DNA of 64,000 nucleotides from Vibrio rhodolitus (GTDB lineage Bacteria; Pseudomonadota; Gammaproteobacteria; Enterobacterales; Vibrionaceae), in contig NZ_QLYZ01000004.1 of NCBI RefSeq assembly GCF_003350325.1, forward strand, positions 49,150 to 113,149. The letters are read 5' to 3'. Below the pieces are notes generated by a model. The model searched no databases and was not told the DNA's origin. It worked only from the letters and a program-made list of their open reading frames with translations. Both the position numbers and the translations under genes were made by a program. Positions 31,508 through 42,100 of this stretch are shown one piece after another; position 1 is the first letter of the stretch, and each line of letters begins with the position of its first letter.

Positions 31508-32434
31508 ATGAGTTGGCTTGAAAAGATTTTAGAAAAAAGCAACATCGTAAGTTCACGTAAAGCGTCTATCCCTGAAGGTGTTTGGACTAAATGTACGTCG
31601 TGTGAGCAAGTGCTTTACCACGCTGAACTAGAGCGTAACCTAGAAGTATGTCCAAAATGTGACCATCACATGCGCATGAAAGCGCGTCGCCGTTTGGAAA
31701 CATTTTTAGACGACACCAATCGAGTTGAACTGGCAAACGATTTAGAGCCGCAAGATAAACTGAAGTTTAAAGACTCTAAACGTTACAAAGACCGCATCTC
31801 TGCTGCGCAAAAGAGCAGTGGCGAGAAAGACGCGCTAGTTGTAATGCAAGGTGAAGTGATCGGCATCCCTGTTGTGGCGTGTGCGTTTGAGTTCTCATTT
31901 ATGGGTGGCTCAATGGGTTCGGTTGTGGGTGCTCGCTTTGTTAAAGCAGTTGAAGCAGCAATGGAAAACAACTGCGGTTTAGTGTGTTTCTCAGCAAGTG
32001 GCGGTGCGCGTATGCAAGAAGCACTTATGTCACTAATGCAAATGGCAAAAACCAGTGCAGCGCTTGAGCGACTATCACAAAAAGGTCTGCCGTTTATTTC
32101 GGTAATGACTGACCCAACTATGGGTGGTGTGTCGGCGAGTCTTGCGATGCTAGGCGATATCAATATCGGTGAGCCTAAAGCATTGATCGGTTTTGCTGGT
32201 CGTCGTGTAATCGAGCAAACCGTGCGTGAAGATCTGCCAGAAGGCTTCCAGCGCAGTGAGTTCTTACTTGAGCATGGTGCTATCGATATGATTGTCGATC
32301 GACGTGAAATGCGTCAGCGTGTGAGCAGCCTATTGGCTAAGTTGACTAACTCTGCATCACCTTTGGTGGTATCGGTTAACGATTCTCCTCAAGAAGCCGA
32401 GTATTCTGTACCAGAAGCTAACGAAAAAGGTTAA
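31508..32434 (+). CDS. accD: Acetyl-CoA carboxylase carboxyltransferase beta subunit AccD
   Basis: AccD with AccA transfers carboxyl groups to acetyl-CoA, the first committed step of fatty-acid synthesis. The 308-residue protein has an N-terminal four-cysteine zinc ribbon (CTSCEQ...CPKC, about residues 27-50) and the crotonase-fold core with [15 protein letters not shown] and [18 protein letters not shown] 31508 ([10 protein letters not shown]) follows an AAAGG ribosome site. It precedes folC, as in E. coli. Confidence 0.97.
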   Translation: MSWLEKILEKSNIVSSRKASIPEGVWTKCTSCEQVLYHAELERNLEVCPKCDHHMRMKARRRLETFLDDTNRVELANDLEPQDKLKFKDSKRYKDRISAAQKSSGEKDALVVMQGEVIGIPVVACAFEFSFMGGSMGSVVGARFVKAVEAAMENNCGLVCFSASGGARMQEALMSLMQMAKTSAALERLSQKGLPFISVMTDPTMGGVSASLAMLGDINIGEPKALIGFAGRRVIEQTVREDLPEGFQRSEFLLEHGAIDMIVDRREMRQRVSSLLAKLTNSASPLVVSVNDSPQEAEYSVPEANEKG

Positions 32435-32477
32435 AGTATCACTAACCTACAACCACGGAATTTTTGGTTAAAGTTAG

Positions 32478-33743
32478 ATGAGTCAGACTCCTATTCCTCA
32501 AGCCACATCCCCACTTGCGATGTGGCTTGATTATTTAGCAAATATACACACTTCAGCGATCGACCTAGGCTTGGACCGTGTTCAAGCAGTTGCGACCAAA
32601 GCCAATCTTACTAAACCTGCACCCACAGTGATTACTGTTGCCGGCACTAATGGCAAAGGGTCTACCTGTGCCTTGATGGAAGCCATCTTGCTTGATGCTG
32701 GCTACTCGGTTGGTGTCTATAGTTCCCCACACCTTATTCGTTACAACGAACGTGTCCGTATCAATGGACAAGATCTTAGCGATGAAAAACACGCCCAAGC
32801 ATTCGACTTTATTGAAAAACAGCGTGGAGAAATCAGCTTAAGCCTTTTTGAATATGGCACTTTAGCAGCGCTGCGCTTGTTCCAAACTGAACAGGTTGAT
32901 GTGGTGTTGTTGGAAGTTGGCTTAGGCGGACGCTTAGATGCCACCAATGTTGTTGACCACGATGTGTCAGTGATCACCAGTTTAGCGATTGACCATGTGG
33001 ATTGGCTTGGTGACGATATTAATGTTATCGGTTTTGAGAAAGCGGGGATTTTCCGCAGTGGTAAGCCCGCGATCTGTGGACAACCACACGCACCAGCAAC
33101 CGTAGCTGCGCACGCCGATGATATCCAAGCTGAACTCTATCAAGTGGGTATTCAGTATCAATACGCTTTGACTGAAGGTAACACTTGGAGCTGGAGCCAT
33201 GGTTCATTCCAACTTGAAGCGCTGCCAGTACCAAGCTTACCGCTACCCAATGCCGCGACCGCTCTTATGGCACTTGCCACCGCGCATTTGGACATTAGCG
33301 ACGTCAACATCGTTAATGGTTTAAATCAGGCGACGCTACCAGGGCGTATGCAGATTATTCATCGTCAGCCAACCGTGCTGCTTGATGTTGCCCATAACCC
33401 TCATTCAGCCCAATACCTCGTTGAACGGGTTAAACAGCAATACGCTGACACTCGCATTCACATGGTTGTGGCTATGCTGCACGATAAAGATATTAAGTCG
33501 ACTTTGGAAATATTAGCCCCGCTTGCGAGTGCTTGGTATCCGGCGTCCTTAACAGGTCCACGCGCTGCAACTGCTGACGAGTTGTGCCAGCACCTACCAC
33601 AAGGTCAGGAGAAGTACACCTCTCCAGTTGAGGCTTTTGAAGCAGCAATGACACAAGCAACGGCACAAGATGTCATTATCGTTGTCGGTTCATTCCATAC
33701 TGTCGGTGAAGTACTTGAACACTGGCAGGCAAAAGGAGAGTAA
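32478..33743 (+). CDS. folC: Dihydrofolate/folylpolyglutamate synthase FolC
   Basis: FolC adds glutamate to dihydropteroate and to reduced folates. The 421 residues hold the phosphate loop TVAGTNGKGSTCALME (about 51-66), SSPHLIRYNERVRING, LEVGLGGRLDATN and LDVAHNPHSAQYL. The gene ends directly before the dedD ATG with a shared GGAG ribosome site inside its last codons. Confidence 0.97.
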   Translation: MSQTPIPQATSPLAMWLDYLANIHTSAIDLGLDRVQAVATKANLTKPAPTVITVAGTNGKGSTCALMEAILLDAGYSVGVYSSPHLIRYNERVRINGQDLSDEKHAQAFDFIEKQRGEISLSLFEYGTLAALRLFQTEQVDVVLLEVGLGGRLDATNVVDHDVSVITSLAIDHVDWLGDDINVIGFEKAGIFRSGKPAICGQPHAPATVAAHADDIQAELYQVGIQYQYALTEGNTWSWSHGSFQLEALPVPSLPLPNAATALMALATAHLDISDVNIVNGLNQATLPGRMQIIHRQPTVLLDVAHNPHSAQYLVERVKQQYADTRIHMVVAMLHDKDIKSTLEILAPLASAWYPASLTGPRAATADELCQHLPQGQEKYTSPVEAFEAAMTQATAQDVIIVVGSFHTVGEVLEHWQAKGE

Positions 33744-34283
33744 ATGGCAAGTAAGTTCCAAAATCGTCTCGTAGGTACCATTATCTTGGTATCGATAGGG
33801 GTTATTGTCCTACCCGACATTCTCGATGGACAGAAAACACACTATAAGGAAGAGATCGCGAGTATTCCGATCAAACCTGAGCTTGATAGTGACGTTGAAA
33901 CCTTCGAAGTGCTGGCGCCAGAAGACGACAGCGCTGCTCTGCCACCATCTCCGGTGGAAGTCGTGGTAGAAGACTCAGCGCCACAAGTTGAGCAAGACGA
34001 GGTGGTGGTTGCGGTTAAAGAGGTTCCTGAGCGTAACCAATATCAAGAGAGCGCTTGGATCATTCAGCTGATGGCACTAAAGAATGCTGACAATGCTGCG
34101 AATGTAGTGAAAGATTTGCAAAAGAGAGGGTATCAAGCGCACACCAAACTCGAAAATGGATTTACACGAGTCATTATTGGTCCGGATGTATCAAAAAATA
34201 AACTCGAGCGTCAGATTAGCGAGCTGGAAAAAATTACTGGTTCAAAAGGTCGATTGCTTAAATTTAAACCACTAAATCCTTAA
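33744..34283 (+). CDS. dedD: SPOR-domain cell division protein DedD
   Basis: DedD is a bitopic septal protein that binds denuded peptidoglycan and aids constriction. The 179-residue protein has a membrane segment at about residues 10-26, a Pro/Glu/Val-rich periplasmic linker and a C-terminal SPOR domain (AWIIQLMALKNADNAANVVK to RLLKFKPL). It abuts folC with no gap. Its stop codon overlaps the PurR operator of the next operon. Confidence 0.93.
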   Translation: MASKFQNRLVGTIILVSIGVIVLPDILDGQKTHYKEEIASIPIKPELDSDVETFEVLAPEDDSAALPPSPVEVVVEDSAPQVEQDEVVVAVKEVPERNQYQESAWIIQLMALKNADNAANVVKDLQKRGYQAHTKLENGFTRVIIGPDVSKNKLERQISELEKITGSKGRLLKFKPLNP

Positions 34284-34297
34284 GAAAACGTTTGCGT
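34282..34297. promoter_or_regulatory. PurR operator upstream of cvpA-purF
   Basis: AAGAAAACGTTTGCGT fits the gamma-proteobacterial PurR consensus ANGAAAACGTTTGCGT at every defined position. It lies 49 bases upstream of cvpA and overlaps the dedD stop codon. Purine repression of cvpA-purF is known from E. coli and is inferred here. Confidence 0.9.
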
Positions 34298-34345
34298 CGC
34301 CGTTTTTTCTGTTAAAATGCGCGCCAACTGAAGATGTGAATACAC

Positions 34346-34837
34346 ATGAATTGGTTAGATATTGTCATTTTAAGCGTGATTGCTTTATCAGCATTGATCA
34401 GCTTAATACGCGGCTTCGCTAAAGAAGCTTTGTCTTTGGTTATTTGGTTTGGTGCCTTTTTTGTTGCCAGTCAGTACTACACTCGCTTGGCGGTGTACTT
34501 CACCAAAATCGAAGATGAGATGTTTCGTAATGGCGCGGCCATCGCTGCTCTTTTTGTTGCCACGTTGATTGTGGGGGCGTTGGTCAACTATGTGATTGGG
34601 CAGTTAATCCAAAAAACGGGTTTGTCAGGGACAGACCGAGTATTGGGTATTGTGTTTGGCGGTTTGCGTGGCGTACTGATTGTTGCTGCGGTACTGTTTT
34701 TTATTGATACCTTTACGACTCTAGATCAAAGTGAGTGGTGGACAAGTTCACAATTAGTCCCTCATTTTAAATTGATCATTGAACCGTTTTTTGAACACCT
34801 ACAAGCATCATCGAGTTTCTTATCTGGCGCGACGTAA
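34346..34837 (+). CDS. cvpA: Colicin V production family membrane protein CvpA
   Basis: The 163-residue protein has four membrane segments and the family start NWLDIVILSVIALSALISL with RGFAKEALSL. CvpA is a conserved inner-membrane protein linked to envelope stress tolerance and to colicin V export in E. coli; its molecular role is unclear. It is co-transcribed with purF, 35 bases downstream, under the PurR operator. Confidence 0.93.
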   Translation: MNWLDIVILSVIALSALISLIRGFAKEALSLVIWFGAFFVASQYYTRLAVYFTKIEDEMFRNGAAIAALFVATLIVGALVNYVIGQLIQKTGLSGTDRVLGIVFGGLRGVLIVAAVLFFIDTFTTLDQSEWWTSSQLVPHFKLIIEPFFEHLQASSSFLSGAT

Positions 34838-34872
34838 CGCGCCAGCCATTGTCGCAAATCGAGGGTTAGGAC

Positions 34873-36387
34873 ATGTGTGGTATTGTTGGAATCGTGGGCA
34901 CAACGCCTGTTAATCAGTCTATTTATGACGCTTTGACTGTATTGCAGCACCGTGGCCAAGATGCCGCTGGTATTTGTACCATAGAAAGCAATCGTTTTCG
35001 TCTGCGTAAGGCGAACGGTTTGGTTAAGGATGTATTTGAAGCAAGGCACATGCAAAGGCTGCAAGGTAACGTTGGCATAGGGCACGTTCGTTACCCGACC
35101 GCAGGCAGTTCAAGCGCCTCAGAAGCTCAACCTTTCTACGTAAACTCTCCATTCGGTATTACCCTCGCTCATAACGGCAACCTCACTAATGCGAACGATG
35201 TTCGTGAGAAACTTTTCGCTAAAGACCGCCGTCACCTCAACACCACCTCAGATTCCGAAGTCCTACTCAATGTGCTTGCGCATGAAATTGATACTGTTAA
35301 AGGCAATGTGACCGCAGAAGATGTTTTTCGTGCAGTGACAAATGTGCACCGTACTATTCGCGGCGCGTACGCGGTGGTTGCGATGATCATTGGCCATGGC
35401 ATGATTGCGTTTCGCGATCCAAAAGGCATTCGTCCGCTTTGCTTAGGTAAGCGTGAAGTTGCGGGTAAAACTGAGTATATGGTGGCATCTGAGTCGGTGG
35501 CACTGGATGCGGTTGGTTTTGACTTTATTCGTGACGTATCACCAGGTGAAGCGGTTTATGCGACTTTTGATGGTGAGCTATATACACAGCAATGTGCCGA
35601 TAACCCAGAGCTAAACCCATGCATGTTTGAGTATGTCTATTTTGCTCGCCCAGACTCGTTTATTGATAAGATTTCAGTTTACGCAGCACGCGTTGAAATG
35701 GGCAAGAAATTGGGTGAGCGTATTCGTGATGAGTATAGCCATCTTGATATTGATGTGGTTATCCCAATTCCTGAAACATCGTGTGATATCGCGCTGCAAA
35801 TTGCTCAAGCGATTGATGCTCCTTACCGCCAAGGCTTTGTTAAAAACCGCTATGTTGGTCGTACCTTTATTATGCCAGGTCAGCAGCAGCGTAAGAAATC
35901 GGTTCGCCGTAAGCTCAATGCGATTCGTTCGGAATTTAAAGATAAAAATGTGTTGCTGGTGGACGACTCAATCGTGCGCGGTACTACATCAGAGCAGATC
36001 ATTGAGATGGCGCGTGATTCCGGTGCTAAGAAGGTTTACATGGTGTCGGCTGCGCCTGAGATTCGTTTCCCGAACGTTTACGGTATCGATATGCCAAGTG
36101 CCAATGAGCTGATTGCTCATGGTCGTGACAACGAGCAAATCTGCAAACAAATTGGTGCTGATGAACTGATTTTCCAAACCTTGGACGATCTGGTTGCTGC
36201 TGTTGGCTCAGGCAATACTGACATTACTAAGTTTGAGACTTCAGTCTTTAGCGGCGAATACGTAACGGGTGATATTACCCAGCAATACCTTGAGTACCTT
36301 GAGTCATTGCGTAGTGATGATGCGAAAACCCAGCTAGAAATCCAGCAAGATTTAGCTAGCCTAGAGCTGTACAATGAAGGTGCGTAA
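34873..36387 (+). CDS. purF: Amidophosphoribosyltransferase PurF
   Basis: PurF makes phosphoribosylamine from PRPP and glutamine, the first step of purine synthesis. The 504 residues start MCGIVGIVG, with Cys2 as the N-terminal glutaminase nucleophile after Met removal, followed by HRGQDAAGI and [16 protein letters not shown]. The PRPP loop [17 protein letters not shown] is at about residues 360-376. Length and motifs are those of E. coli PurF. It is the last gene of the cvpA-purF operon. Confidence 0.98.
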   Translation: MCGIVGIVGTTPVNQSIYDALTVLQHRGQDAAGICTIESNRFRLRKANGLVKDVFEARHMQRLQGNVGIGHVRYPTAGSSSASEAQPFYVNSPFGITLAHNGNLTNANDVREKLFAKDRRHLNTTSDSEVLLNVLAHEIDTVKGNVTAEDVFRAVTNVHRTIRGAYAVVAMIIGHGMIAFRDPKGIRPLCLGKREVAGKTEYMVASESVALDAVGFDFIRDVSPGEAVYATFDGELYTQQCADNPELNPCMFEYVYFARPDSFIDKISVYAARVEMGKKLGERIRDEYSHLDIDVVIPIPETSCDIALQIAQAIDAPYRQGFVKNRYVGRTFIMPGQQQRKKSVRRKLNAIRSEFKDKNVLLVDDSIVRGTTSEQIIEMARDSGAKKVYMVSAAPEIRFPNVYGIDMPSANELIAHGRDNEQICKQIGADELIFQTLDDLVAAVGSGNTDITKFETSVFSGEYVTGDITQQYLEYLESLRSDDAKTQLEIQQDLASLELYNEGA

Positions 36388-36411
36388 AAGCAGCTAAATT
36401 GCAGAGTATTG

Positions 36412-36443
36412 AAAAAACGGCTTCCTTAGGAAGCCGTTTTTTT
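36412..36443. terminator. Bidirectional terminator between purF and znuB
   Basis: Stem ACGGCTTCC / GGAAGCCGT with a TTA loop, A-run on the left and T-run on the right. It lies directly next to the znuB stop on the other strand and can end both operons. Confidence 0.93.
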
Positions 36444-37224
36444 ACGCCACTTTTTTAAACTGACTTAAGATAAACAATGCTGCTGCACTGATGACTACCG
36501 ACGGGCCGGCAGGGGTGTCAAAGTGCCATGACAAACTTAAACCAAGTAACACAGCAATTGAGCCGATGACAGAAGCGACAGCTGCCATTTGCTCTGGTGT
36601 GCGAGCAAAACGACGCGCAGTAGCGCCGGGAATGATTAACAGTGAGGTGATGATCAGTGCGCCAACGAATTTCATCCCAACTGCGATCACTAAACCGACC
36701 AAGAGCATTAAAATTAAGCGCATTAAATCAACGTTGTGTCCTTCAACCGATGCCAACTCTTCGTTGATGGTGGTTGAGAGTAGCGGACGCCAAAATAGCA
36801 CTAAGATGATCCCAACTACGACAACACCGGAATAGATAAAGATTAAATCCTCGGGCGAAACAGCCAGCAAATCACCAAACAGATAGCTCATCAGATCTAT
36901 GCGCACATCATCAAGAAAACTGACGGCAACCAAACCGAGTGAAAGCGCACTGTGCGCAAGAATGCCAAGCAAAGTATCTGCCGCAACTAATTGCTGTCTT
37001 TGTAAGGTTACTAGCAGTACAGCCAGCAGCAAACAGCACACAACCAGTGCCAAATATAAATTCACATCAAGCAAAAAGCCAAACGCGAGCCCCATCAGTG
37101 AGGCGTGGGCGAGGGTATCACCAAAATAGGCCATTTTACGCCATACGACGAATGAACCAAGTGGACCGGCAATTAGGGCAATGCCTAATCCAGCGAAAAT
37201 TGAAGGCAGTAAGAACTCAATCAT
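36442..37224 (-). CDS. znuB: Zinc ABC transporter permease ZnuB
   Basis: ZnuB is the membrane subunit of the high-affinity zinc importer ZnuABC. The 260-residue protein is strongly hydrophobic with seven or eight segments and shows the family motifs [19 protein letters not shown] and [17 protein letters not shown]. The start is the ATG at 37222-37224, which overlaps the end of znuC by eight bases; a longer frame from 37275 would run far into znuC without conserved residues. Confidence 0.95.
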   Translation of the reverse strand: MIEFLLPSIFAGLGIALIAGPLGSFVVWRKMAYFGDTLAHASLMGLAFGFLLDVNLYLALVVCCLLLAVLLVTLQRQQLVAADTLLGILAHSALSLGLVAVSFLDDVRIDLMSYLFGDLLAVSPEDLIFIYSGVVVVGIILVLFWRPLLSTTINEELASVEGHNVDLMRLILMLLVGLVIAVGMKFVGALIITSLLIIPGATARRFARTPEQMAAVASVIGSIAVLLGLSLSWHFDTPAGPSVVISAAALFILSQFKKVA

Positions 37225-38005
37225 GATGATGGTGACCGTGCGAGTGGTGAGAGCAACTAGCGCCTTCGCCGCCAACCGGTTGACCGGCTAAGTCGTGATG
37301 ATGGTGCTCATGTTGATGGTGATAAAACGCCAGTTTTTCTTGGCGGGTCTCGCCAAATAAAGCGATGTATTTCGGGTGTTGAGTGATTGCTGCCGGCGCG
37401 CCAGAGCAACAGATATGGTGTTGCAAACAAATGACGTGATCGGTTTTGGCCATCACGAGATGTAAATCGTGTGACACCATAAATACGGCACAGTTAAAGC
37501 GTTTGCGAATCGTATCAATGAGATCGTACAAATCGATTTGACCTTGTACATCAACACCTTGTGCTGGTTCATCAAGTACCAAGATATCAGGACGTTGCAA
37601 TAATGCTCGGGCAAGTAATACCCGCTGTGTTTCGCCTCCAGAGAGCGAGTGCATATCGCTGGTGAGTAGATGTGCTGCGCCAGTTAGCTCCAATGCATCT
37701 TGAATTTCTTGTTGGCTAAAGCGTCCTGCTAAGCGCAAGAAACGAGAGACGTCTAAAGGCAAGGCTTCATTGAGCTTGAGCTTTTGCGGTACATAACCAA
37801 TTTTGAGTTTCTTTGGCTTAGTAATGGTGCCTTTATAACGTTTTTGTAAGCCAAGCAAAACTTTTACTAAGGTCGACTTACCAGCGCCGTTTGGGCCGAC
37901 TAAGGTGATAATTTCGCCTTTGTTGATGCTTAAACTGACATTATCGAGCACTTGCCGACCGTCAAACTGAACACTGATGTTAGATAGCTCGATGAGCGCA
38001 GTCAT
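37217..38005 (-). CDS. znuC: Zinc ABC transporter ATP-binding protein ZnuC
   Basis: The 262-residue ATPase has Walker [10 protein letters not shown] (about residues 38-46), the signature [17 protein letters not shown] and Walker B ILVLDEP. The C-terminal tail is very rich in histidine ([10 protein letters not shown], then [10 protein letters not shown]), common in ZnuC and likely to bind zinc. It is read divergently from znuA across a Zur-like palindrome and is coupled to znuB. Confidence 0.96.
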   Translation of the reverse strand: MTALIELSNISVQFDGRQVLDNVSLSINKGEIITLVGPNGAGKSTLVKVLLGLQKRYKGTITKPKKLKIGYVPQKLKLNEALPLDVSRFLRLAGRFSQQEIQDALELTGAAHLLTSDMHSLSGGETQRVLLARALLQRPDILVLDEPAQGVDVQGQIDLYDLIDTIRKRFNCAVFMVSHDLHLVMAKTDHVICLQHHICCSGAPAAITQHPKYIALFGETRQEKLAFYHHQHEHHHHDLAGQPVGGEGASCSHHSHGHHHHD

Positions 38006-38030
38006 GAATGGAACTCATTTGCAATTGACT

Positions 38031-38049
38031 AATGTTATAATGTAACATT
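38031..38049. promoter_or_regulatory. Zur box between znuCB and znuA
   Basis: AATGTTATAATGTAACATT is a near-perfect palindrome that fits the gamma-proteobacterial Zur consensus (AATGTTATA-N-TATAACATT). It lies midway between the divergent znuC and znuA starts, so zinc-bound Zur should repress both. Binding itself is inferred. Confidence 0.88.
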
Positions 38050-38087
38050 TATTCTTCTTTAATTCCAGATAGCTGTTGATCAAGACC

Positions 38088-38984
38088 ATGAAAACAAAAT
38101 TTGCTGTTTTAGTTGCCCCTCTTGTGGCTGCCTTTAGTGCTGGTGCCTACGCGGAATCACTGCAAGTGCTAACAAGTATCAAGCCGATTCAAATGATTGC
38201 CCACGAAATCATGTTAGGTACGCAAGAGCCGGACGTTTTATTGAAGTCAAATGCATCACCGCACGACTACGCGCTAAAGCCTTCAGATGTAAAGAAGGTC
38301 AGCGATGCGGATTTAGTGATTTGGTACGGTAAAGATCTTGAACCTTTCTTGTCTGGAGTACTTGAGAACAAATCAGATGCGGTCGAGTTAGGTCAAATTC
38401 CAGGATTAGCGTTGCGTGAGTTTAGCCATGATGGACACGACCACGATCATCATGGGCATGATCACGGTAGTCATGACCCACACTTTTGGCTGGGCTATGA
38501 ACCAACCACTCAAGTTGCCAAGTTTATCGCCGACAAGCTAAGTGAAGTTGATGCGCAGCATGCCGAGCTTTATCAAGCCAATTACGCTAATTTTATCGCG
38601 ACATACCAAGCTAAGCATGAGCAGATCAAAGCGCAATTAGCCCCACTAAAGCAGCAAGGTTACTACGTTTTCCATGATGCTTATGGCTATTTTGAGCAAG
38701 ACTATCAACTAAACCACCTAGGGCATTTTACCGTGACACCAGATCGTAAACCTGGCGCCAAAACCCTAATTAAGATCCGTAATGAATTACGCAGCGAAAA
38801 TGCTAAGTGTGTTTTCTCTGAGCCGCAGTTTACCCCAGCTGTGGTGGAGTCAGTGATGCGTGGTAGTAACGCCAATCTGGGTGTTTTAGACCCAGTAGCT
38901 TCTAGCGTAACAGTGAGCGATGGCAGCTATTTTGTCTTTATAGATCAAATTGCTAACAGCTTTGCAGAGTGTTTGAGCAAATAG
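38088..38984 (+). CDS. znuA: Zinc ABC transporter substrate-binding protein ZnuA
   Basis: ZnuA captures zinc in the periplasm. The 298-residue protein has a signal peptide (about 1-22, ending AYA), then LQVLTSIKPIQMIAHEI, the first zinc histidine in NASPHDYALKPSD, a charged His/Asp loop (HDGHDHDHHGHDHGSHDPHF) and CVFSEPQFTP. ATG 38088 is chosen over a TTG at 38076. It is divergent from znuCB around the Zur box. Confidence 0.96.
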   Translation: MKTKFAVLVAPLVAAFSAGAYAESLQVLTSIKPIQMIAHEIMLGTQEPDVLLKSNASPHDYALKPSDVKKVSDADLVIWYGKDLEPFLSGVLENKSDAVELGQIPGLALREFSHDGHDHDHHGHDHGSHDPHFWLGYEPTTQVAKFIADKLSEVDAQHAELYQANYANFIATYQAKHEQIKAQLAPLKQQGYYVFHDAYGYFEQDYQLNHLGHFTVTPDRKPGAKTLIKIRNELRSENAKCVFSEPQFTPAVVESVMRGSNANLGVLDPVASSVTVSDGSYFVFIDQIANSFAECLSK

Positions 38985-39123
38985 CGCCCACTTTTAATGA
39001 TTAGTCATATCTAATAGCGTGGTTTCAGTATTCAACGAGGTGTTTATTCAATAAAATAGAGCGCAATGCTGCCCTGATTGGATCAACACCTGGGCTGCTT
39101 CTTATGCTTTAAGGATTGGCTTT

Positions 39124-42100
39124 GTGAAACACACTGTTTGGGTAGCGCTGCTTTATTTTATTACTCATTTTGTTTATGCCTTTGACTCTTCACCGTCGGT
39201 TTTCTATCCATTGCCGACTGAGAGCCAAGGGCGTGTGTTTGCCGCAAAACAGTTATTTTTAGCCACCAATGGCGGCTTATGGATCCATGATGTCCGTGGC
39301 AATGTGCTGTTTTTTGATGGCCAGTCAGTCAGTCCCAAGTGGGGCTCCGCGCTACCTTATCCCAGTGAAAAATTAGTGGTTGAGAATGACCGCTTTTGGA
39401 CCTTTCGCAATAATTCGGTTTACCGCTCAACCTCGAATACTCAACCAGAAATAGCCTTCCAGCTGCCGCCTGGCAGCGAAATTCAGCATCTTGGCACCGA
39501 CAGTGGTTTTATCTGGGCAATCGATGATGCGCATTTTCATGCTTATGATATTAAAAGTGGCGAGTTGAGCACCTATTCATTGATGGGACTGTATCGCTAC
39601 AGTTCTTCGACCAGCCTTAGCGTGAATGATGCACTATTGCTTAAAGACAGCTGGGTATTAGCAACCCAGAAAGGGGTTTTCGTCTCTGAAAAACAAGGCT
39701 TTCGCCATGTTGCTCGTTCAAAAGATTATGGGGTCGATAATCTATATTACTCAGAGAATCGTCGTGAGTTGATTCTAGGCTCAGTCAGAGGGGCGGTCGT
39801 TTATGACATTAATAATACCTCAAAGCCTAAATATATTATTCCTGCCACTAACGTAACTTCAGTGTCGGAAACCACTCACGCTTACTGGATCGGCACGCAA
39901 AATGGTTTGTACGTATACTCTTTTATCAGTGGGCGATTGGAAAAATATTCCGGAGAGAGAGACGCAGGTTACACCCTTGCTGGGCGTAGAATTTATGCCT
40001 TGGTCAACGATAACCGAGGCGGCATGTGGATCTCGACCAATAAAGGTATTCACTTCTACTCGCTGTTTGGCGATAAATTTGAGCGTTTTCCTAGCCAAGA
40101 TTTAAGCTCAACTGAGCCTCATGAGCGCATGAACAATTTGATTGCTATGCAAAACAAACGTGGCTACTGGGTAGTAAAAGATTCAGGCTTTTATCGTTTG
40201 GTACTTGGCAAACATAAACACAAGCAACTGCTTTATTCTGGTCGTGTGCATAACGTATTAGAGCATGATGACATTGTCTGGTTGGCGACGGACAATGGTA
40301 TTGTCGCGTTAGAGCAAAAAACGGGCGGCAAGATCAATAATCATCCGTTAGTCAAACAGTTCTACCAGCAAAAAATCACTCATTTGGCTATGGATAGCCA
40401 AGGCAATATTTGGATAGCGAATAGTGAGGGCGTTTGGTGTTATAACGTCGAAAATGGGCAAGCACAATTAATTGCTGAGCAATGGATGCAGGGTAGCCAG
40501 ATTGGTGCTCAGTTAAAAACCATGTTAGTGACCAGTGACGATGAGCTGTTGCTGGGTAGTGAAAATGGTCTCTATCTACTGCGAGACGGACAGCTTAAGT
40601 ATTTCTCTCAAAGCGAAAAATATGGCGCGGTTCTAAGTATGATTGAAGGTGACAGCCGTCAAATTTGGGTTGCCAGCAACTACGGCGTCAATATTCTTGA
40701 TCCCGCGCGTACCTCGTTTTCTGCGGTGCCTTTAGTTGATGAACATATTGGACCGCAGTGTCTTATTGGTAACCAAACTGGCATCTGGCTGACTTCATCG
40801 GCTGGCTTAACCCACTTTTCCCATCAGGGACAGGCGATTGCCCACTATGGTCAGCCATTTGGCTTGATAAGCAATGAACTGCGCAATAGCTTCTGCCTTC
40901 AAGATGCTAGTGATCCTGATACATTGCTGTTGGGTTCATGGCACAGTTTGATCCGCATCCATAGCCGTGATTTGATGGTCAGCCCGCTCCCTGAAGCGAA
41001 TGTGCTGTTTTCCCAGGTCCGCGTTAACCAAAAATTGGTCGCTTTTGGCTCGATAGCGCAAACTGAAATTGTTGCGCCTTATGGCGACTCGATATCGGTA
41101 CAAATGGGTATCATGCCAAATATCAGTGGCTCGTCTCTTGAGTACCGCCTTGACCATGAGAGCGATTGGACCCAGCTGGAAGGTTACCAAATTGCCATTG
41201 AAGGCTTAACGCCAGGTAAATACACCTTGCATGTTCGCCCGGTGGTCAACGTGTTAGGTAATGGTGCGGAGCGAAGCTTAGCGTTTGTCGTCACTGAGCC
41301 TTGGTATTTAAGCGCCTTAGCTTTTGTTGGTTATATTACGGTTGCATTAGTGCTGCTTTTTGCCGCCGTTTATTGGCGTTCTAGAATGATGAGCAGTGCC
41401 AACCGCCGACTCAAAGCACAAGTGGCACTTAAAACCAATCAGTTGCGTCACCAAAGCCGTATTTTGCTCAGCAATAACCATCAGTTACGTAAACAGCTAC
41501 AAGTCAGAAGGCTTATCTTTAGCCAAGCAATTCAGGCTTTTAGAGATAGATTAGGTAACCTTGAGTTGAAGATGGATCGTGAAGATCATCAAACGCAAAT
41601 GCGCGTTGTCGAGCAGATTTCTTCAGAGTTAGAACTGCTACTCAATGTGCGCGAATCGCAAGGACAAGAGCTGCCAGCCTATAACTTATCAATGATTTTT
41701 AACTCGACCTTTATTGGTTGGCAAGAGGAGTTAGCTAAAGCGGGTATTGCTGTCGAATTTCAGTCTTTGCCTGATACGGACAGTTACGTTGTCTTAGATT
41801 ATTTCAACCTCGATATCTTGTTAAACTTACTATTTGATAGCTTAGTTAAACGCTGCTCGCGTCATCAAATCGTCTATGTTGAACTTTCTTGCACCCAAGA
41901 CGATGTCATATTAACCATGACAGACTTTGGCGCGCCGATTGAAAGGAATGCGCAAGGTCATTGGAGCGAGGTGACAACCTTGGTAGCGACCAGTGGTGGT
42001 CGCATTGAGGTCACACAACAAGAAACACAAAATACTGTGCACCTTGCTTGGCGTCGAAGTGAGGCATTTGATGAAAACTCAGTGATTGCACTGGAAAGCT

